In this document: positions 60,537 to 64,000 of the stretch, piece by piece | Numbering within the stretch: position 1 is the stretch's first letter | Layout of the letters: each line of letters opens with the position of its first letter | From: an actinobacterium LLX17 | Lineage (GTDB): Bacteria > Actinomycetota > Actinomycetes > Propionibacteriales > Nocardioidaceae | DNA: 64,000 nt | NCBI GenBank assembly: GCA_000471045.1 | Contig: KI301992.1 | Coordinates: forward strand, 2,409,452-2,473,451 | Direction of reading: 5' to 3' | Notes under the pieces: model-generated | What the model was told of the DNA's origin: nothing | Databases searched by the model: none | What the model saw: the letters and a program-made list of their open reading frames with translations, nothing else | Translations under genes and position numbers: made by a program

Positions 60537-61577
60537 TCACAACACGTCGGACGGGACCGCGCCCCTGGCGTACGGCTCCAAGAAGGCCTGGAGGCTCCTG
60601 CGGAAGGCCCGGGTCGTCTCCGTCGCTTCGGGGAACGACGAGTCGGCCCCGTGGTACAGCCCCGGCGCCACGTGCTTCAGCACCGGGACCCCGGCGGCCC
60701 GGAGACGACCGGCGTAGTCGACCGCCTCGTCGTGGAACAGGTCGAGGTCGCCCACCCCGACCCAGGCCGGCGGAAGGCCGGTCAGGTCGGCGCGGCGGGC
60801 CGCGGAGATGTACCGACGGTCGTCGGACTCGCGCGGACGATGCCCGAGGTACGCGGTCCAGCCGTAACGGTTGGAGGCCGGCGTCCAGACGAGCCAGGGC
60901 CGGCGGCTCACCCGTCGCAGCACCGTGCGGTCGTCGAGCATCGGGGAGACCAGGAGCTGGGCACAGATCGACGGGCCGAGCTCGTCGATCGCCCGCTGGG
61001 CCAGCGTGGCAGCCAGGCCCCCACCTGCGCTGACGCCGCCGACCGCGAGGCGATCGGGGTCGAGACCCAGCTCGGCGGAGGCGTCGTGCAACCAGTCCAG
61101 GGCCACGCGGCAGTCGTCGAGGGCCGCGGGGAACGGGTGCTCTGGAGCGAGGCGGTAGTCGACGGACACGACCGTGATCCCCATCGTGGCGGCCAGCCAG
61201 CTGCACATGGCGTTGTTGGTCTCGGCGCGGCCGGCGACGAGGCCTCCGCCGTGCATCCACAGCAGGCTGGCGCCGGTGGCCAGCCTCGGGTGGTGGACGA
61301 TCACCCGGACCGCGCCGTCGGGACCCACGCGCCGCTCGGTCGCGGTGACGGTGGGCTCCACGGGACCCGGTGCAGCCAGCAGGCGCCGCAGGAGCTTCGC
61401 GTGCCATCGCGTGCGGACCGGGAAGGGCAGGTCGAGGTTCTTCGTCCGCAGCTCCGGTGCCACACGTTCGACGAGCGGACGATGCCGGTGGCGCTGGAAC
61501 CGAACGACGGCCCTCAAGCTCAAGGCGCCGGCGACAGGCGCGCTCAGCACCCCGACGGCGAGTGCCCGCACGCCCAT
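60537..61577 (-). CDS. HSL-type alpha/beta hydrolase
   Basis: A 346-residue esterase/lipase with an N-terminal membrane-like segment (ALAVGVLSAPVAGALSLRAVV). LLWMHGGGLVAGRAETNN is the oxyanion motif; VDYRLAPEHPFPAALDDCRVALDWL follows; the nucleophile is in GGVSAGGGLA; GDLDLFHDEAVDYA gives the acid and LYHGADS the histidine. Typical family IV; acyl-ester substrate likely. Convergent with the AarF gene. Confidence 0.88.
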   Translation of the reverse strand: MGVRALAVGVLSAPVAGALSLRAVVRFQRHRHRPLVERVAPELRTKNLDLPFPVRTRWHAKLLRRLLAAPGPVEPTVTATERRVGPDGAVRVIVHHPRLATGASLLWMHGGGLVAGRAETNNAMCSWLAATMGITVVSVDYRLAPEHPFPAALDDCRVALDWLHDASAELGLDPDRLAVGGVSAGGGLAATLAQRAIDELGPSICAQLLVSPMLDDRTVLRRVSRRPWLVWTPASNRYGWTAYLGHRPRESDDRRYISAARRADLTGLPPAWVGVGDLDLFHDEAVDYAGRLRAAGVPVLKHVAPGLYHGADSSFPEATETTRAFRRSLQAFLEPYARGAVPSDVL

Positions 61578-61652
61578 GGCTCCTCCTCGGCTCGGTCCGG
61601 CGAGCCTAGCGCGGGACGACGCCCTCGCAGCGGTGACGAGCCCGAAGGCTCC

Positions 61653-62369
61653 TCAGTTCTGGGCGGCCGGGTCGGAGGCGTGCTCGCCCGGCATCACCCG
61701 GGTGGAGACGACCTCCTCAGCGATCTGCGACAGCTTGACGTTGGTCTGCTGCGAGACCCGCTTGAGCAGGGCGATGGCCTGCTCGGCGTCGATCTCGAGC
61801 CGCTCCATGAGCAGGCCCTGCGCCTGGCCGATCGTGGTGCGAGTCTCCACGGCGCGCTCGAGCGTCTCGCGCACCTTGGCCGCGTCGAGCGACGTCGACA
61901 CATGGGCCGCCAGCAGCTGCGCCGCCCGACGGTCGTCGTCGCCGAAGGTGCCCGTCGCGCTGTAGAAGGTGAGGGCTCCGGAGGTTCGGTCGCTGAAGTC
62001 GAGGCGCGTGCTCATCACCGCCCGGAACCCGTGCTGCCGGGCGACCACCGGGGCCCACTCCGGCCAGCGGCGGTCACCGGCCACGTCGTTCGAGTCGGCC
62101 AGGGCCACGTCGTGGGCGACGTCGAGGAGCGGACCCTCACCGAGGTCCCCCTGCAGCTGGTCGGCCGCGGCCGCGCTCGCCGACGTGGCGGCAGAGTCCG
62201 CGATGCGACGACGGCGGCCCAGCAGCACCCCGCCCGCCGCGTCGCACGCGGGCACCAGGGTCATCGCCTGCTCGACCGCCGCATTCAGCCGGCCGTCGAG
62301 GCCTGGGTGCGCGTCGATGGATCGCATGACCGCCGTGACGCGGTCGAGAAAGATGCCCGAATAGCCCAT
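61653..62369 (-). CDS. GAF-ANTAR antitermination regulator
   Basis: A 238-residue regulator. A GAF domain (about 15-160) with LVPACDAAGGVLLGRRRRIADSA is followed by an ANTAR RNA-binding domain (170-225): TTIGQAQGLLMERLEIDAEQAIALLKRVSQQTNVKLSQIAEEVV. ANTAR proteins bind paired stem-loops in nascent RNA and prevent termination. The ATG at 62369 has a GGAG site. No target hairpin pair is evident next to it. Confidence 0.88.
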   Translation of the reverse strand: MGYSGIFLDRVTAVMRSIDAHPGLDGRLNAAVEQAMTLVPACDAAGGVLLGRRRRIADSAATSASAAAADQLQGDLGEGPLLDVAHDVALADSNDVAGDRRWPEWAPVVARQHGFRAVMSTRLDFSDRTSGALTFYSATGTFGDDDRRAAQLLAAHVSTSLDAAKVRETLERAVETRTTIGQAQGLLMERLEIDAEQAIALLKRVSQQTNVKLSQIAEEVVSTRVMPGEHASDPAAQN

Positions 62370-62524
62370 GGATGTCTCCCGAGAGAACGTGTAGTCCCAC
62401 GGCCAGCTGCATGACCACGCGTCCTCAAATTTAGTCCGGGGCCCACGGGCGGGCAACCGGAGGCGCCCCCGGCGGGGTGTTCCTCCGGGGGCTGCCAGGC
62501 ACGAGGCTCAGTGAGCCCCGCGCG

Positions 62525-62647
62525 TCACCGTGGTGGGCGCGGGTCGGGCACCGGGGCGTCGTCGTCGGGCTGGGGTGCGCTCGGACTCACTGGCGCCTCC
62601 GGCATGACGTCGGGATCCTGGGGCTCGAGATCGGGCGACGTTGTCAT
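62525..62647 (-). CDS. Tiny proline/aspartate-rich protein
   Basis: 40 residues: MTTSPDLEPQDPDVMPEAPV followed by an acidic proline-rich end. Its ATG lies two bases after the stop of the upstream ferritin-like gene on the same strand, so translation by coupling is plausible. Disordered; function unknown. Confidence 0.4.
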   Translation of the reverse strand: MTTSPDLEPQDPDVMPEAPVSPSAPQPDDDAPVPDPRPPR

Positions 62648-62649
62648 GA

Positions 62650-62895
62650 TCAGGAACCGTTCTGCGGTGCCGTGTTGTCGAGACCGCCCAGCTGCGCCAG
62701 CAGCTCGTGACAGCGCCGACCGCGGGCAGCGTCCTCGGCCATCACGTCACGAAAGAACTGCGCGATCTCGTCCTGTCCGGCGTTCTCGGCGTCGCGGACG
62801 TACTGTCCGTAGTCGTGCCCGGCCTTGAGCGCGTGGTACTGGACCGAGATCAGGTCGAAGGTGACGTCGTCGACGCCGGTTTCTCCGGTTGCCAT
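62650..62895 (-). CDS. Small helical, possibly ferritin-like protein
   Basis: 81 residues. The helices DDVTFDLISVQYHALKAGHDYGQYVRDAENA and QDEIAQFFRDVMAEDAARGRRCHELLAQL contain glutamates and histidines with ferritin-like spacing, but only two helices, so it would need to dimerise to form a metal bundle. GGAGCATCCC precedes the ATG. Function unproved. Confidence 0.6.
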   Translation of the reverse strand: MATGETGVDDVTFDLISVQYHALKAGHDYGQYVRDAENAGQDEIAQFFRDVMAEDAARGRRCHELLAQLGGLDNTAPQNGS

Positions 62896-62962
62896 GGGAT
62901 GCTCCTCTCGTCGGCGGGTTCCTTAGCCGGGTACCCACCGCTTCGCGTCCGACACGCGCCGG

Positions 62963-63925
62963 TCAGCCGTCGACCGGAACCGCAGGAGCAGCCACCATCG
63001 CGCGTGTCCGGCGTCGTCGTTCCCACCGCGCCACCGCCACCATGACCAGCCAGGCGAGGGCCCATCCCGCGACGAGGTCGATGACGTAGTGCTCGGCGTA
63101 GTAGACGAGCGCGAAGCCCATCGTGGCCGGGTAGAGCAGGACGGTCCACCGCCAGGGCGACCGGCCCCGACTCACGAACCACAACGCCACCAGCATCGCG
63201 AGCCCGGCGTGCAGCGAGGGCATCGCGGCGACGGGGTTGCCGACCGAGGCCAGCACCACGTGGAACCCGTCGAGCCCGATGACCTCCCATCCGCGACCAG
63301 TGAGGCGTGGGGTCGGGTCGGTGAGGTAGCCCTCCTGCGCAGCGAGCCACGGCGGCGCCATCGGGTAGAGGACGTAGACCACCAGCCCCGCGAGGTTGAT
63401 GACGAGGTAGCGGGTCAGCCAGGCCGCCCACGCGGCGCGGTCGCGCACCCACAGCACGAGCGCGAGCCCGAGGCCCATGACGAAGTGGCTGAAGTAGACG
63501 GTCGTCAGCAGCACGTCGTACCAGCGGGGATCGTTGCTGCGCAGGCACGGATCGCCACAGAGGACGTCCTGCAGGTGCTGCGTGGGCAGCTGGCCGCCGC
63601 CGACCATCCACCGATCGACGTCGATCGGCATCGTCCAGTGCACCGGCATGCCGATCAGCTCGTCGGACAGACCGCGGCTGTAGAGGTAGAGCACGAGCAC
63701 CACGAAGGCCGGCCACCAGTCACGCACGAACCGGGTGTGCACGGACCACGGCTGCCCGGCGTACCAGACCATGGCGGCGAGCCAGAGCCAGACGAACATC
63801 TGGAAGGGGTCGGTGGGCAGTCCCACCAGCACGATCCAGGACAGCAGCGCCACGGCGTAGGCGCTCAGCGCCACCACGCGGGTCAGCGTCGAGGTGCTCG
63901 AGGTGGTGGGCGGCGTGTCCGTCAT
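62963..63925 (-). CDS. PAP2-family membrane phosphatase/phosphotransferase
   Basis: A 320-residue membrane protein with about six helices. The active-site parts NPVAAMPSLHAGLAMLVALW and VYYAEHYVIDLVAGWALAW carry the PSLH and H-x-x-x-D residues of PAP2 enzymes; the KxxxxxxRP first motif is not obvious, as in the PAP2_3/inositol-phosphoceramide-synthase-like subgroup. Acts on lipid phosphates or transfers phospho-headgroups at the outer membrane face. The remaining 75 bases to the window edge hold no visible gene. Confidence 0.85.
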   Translation of the reverse strand: MTDTPPTTSSTSTLTRVVALSAYAVALLSWIVLVGLPTDPFQMFVWLWLAAMVWYAGQPWSVHTRFVRDWWPAFVVLVLYLYSRGLSDELIGMPVHWTMPIDVDRWMVGGGQLPTQHLQDVLCGDPCLRSNDPRWYDVLLTTVYFSHFVMGLGLALVLWVRDRAAWAAWLTRYLVINLAGLVVYVLYPMAPPWLAAQEGYLTDPTPRLTGRGWEVIGLDGFHVVLASVGNPVAAMPSLHAGLAMLVALWFVSRGRSPWRWTVLLYPATMGFALVYYAEHYVIDLVAGWALAWLVMVAVARWERRRRTRAMVAAPAVPVDG

Positions 63926-64000
63926 CGGCAGCCCTCGTCGGGGATCGGCCTACGGTCGAGGTCGTCGCGCAACCAGACCACGTGGCGACATCTCGTGGCA

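Noticed and set aside
63926-64000. Start of another gene at the right edge
   Set aside because: The 75 remaining bases show no start codon with a ribosome site and no family pattern on either strand.

Overview
The window is very GC-rich, with GTG starts, many overlapping stop/start pairs and families typical of high-GC Gram-positives: an adrenodoxin-type ferredoxin with CYP153, BtrH_N/DUF4872, DUF1206, DUF6458, a GAF-ANTAR regulator, paired acyl-CoA dehydrogenases and acyl-CoA carboxylases. It reads as an actinobacterial chromosome. Nocardioidaceae (an Aeromicrobium- or Nocardioides-like organism) is my inference from gene content; I see no 16S rRNA or plasmid gene to test it.

Layout. 0-8.5 kb: dnaX (running off the left edge), a CrtA-like/hydrolase pair, a ThrE-type exporter, a flavin disulfide oxidoreductase, a two-gene acyl-CoA dehydrogenase operon behind a palindromic operator, a nested palindromic repeat and the SRP RNA. 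8.5-16.3 kb: a GntP permease, a large secreted repeat protein, an iron-permease remnant, and a TetR/hydrolase/SDR locus with a perfect operator. 16.3-20.6 kb: a CsoR/CstR-family regulator with DUF302, DUF4396, MMPL and AhpD-like genes. Three G-tract palindromes mark its promoters, so it looks like one regulon.

21.8-33.2 kb is bounded by near-identical 49-bp repeats in the same orientation, the right one next to tRNA-Ser(GGA). Its codon choice looks less GC-extreme by eye. It holds a CYP153 alkane-hydroxylase operon (ferredoxin, P450, reductase) with a divergent AraC regulator, a four-gene acyl-handling cassette (transglutaminase-like, BtrH-like, hotdog thioesterase, PlsC-like), a TetR regulator and a decayed toxin-like gene. 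This is the most island-like part of the window and holds the gene set I would examine first.

33.3-43 kb is mostly ordinary chromosome: a SpoIIE-type phosphatase, an acyl desaturase, small membrane proteins, a LytR_C protein, a CPA-type antiporter with a TrkA_C tail, a MalY-type lyase and a lipoprotein hydrolase. 43.2-49 kb carries four translationally coupled glycosyltransferases and a flippase-like gene, a probable surface-glycan locus. 49-64 kb has several alpha/beta hydrolases, a 25-bp tandem repeat in a divergent promoter, a CmtR-like regulator with a cation transporter, a leucine/isovalerate-type operon (carboxylase beta, biotin-carboxylase alpha, HMG-CoA lyase) behind a 13-bp-arm palindrome, an AarF/UbiB kinase-like gene, an ANTAR antiterminator and a PAP2-family membrane protein.

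Taken together the genes describe a free-living aerobe that degrades alkanes, fatty acids and branched-chain acyl groups, has a modified envelope and senses metals or reactive sulfur. All assignments are from reading the translated sequence; no database search was run.
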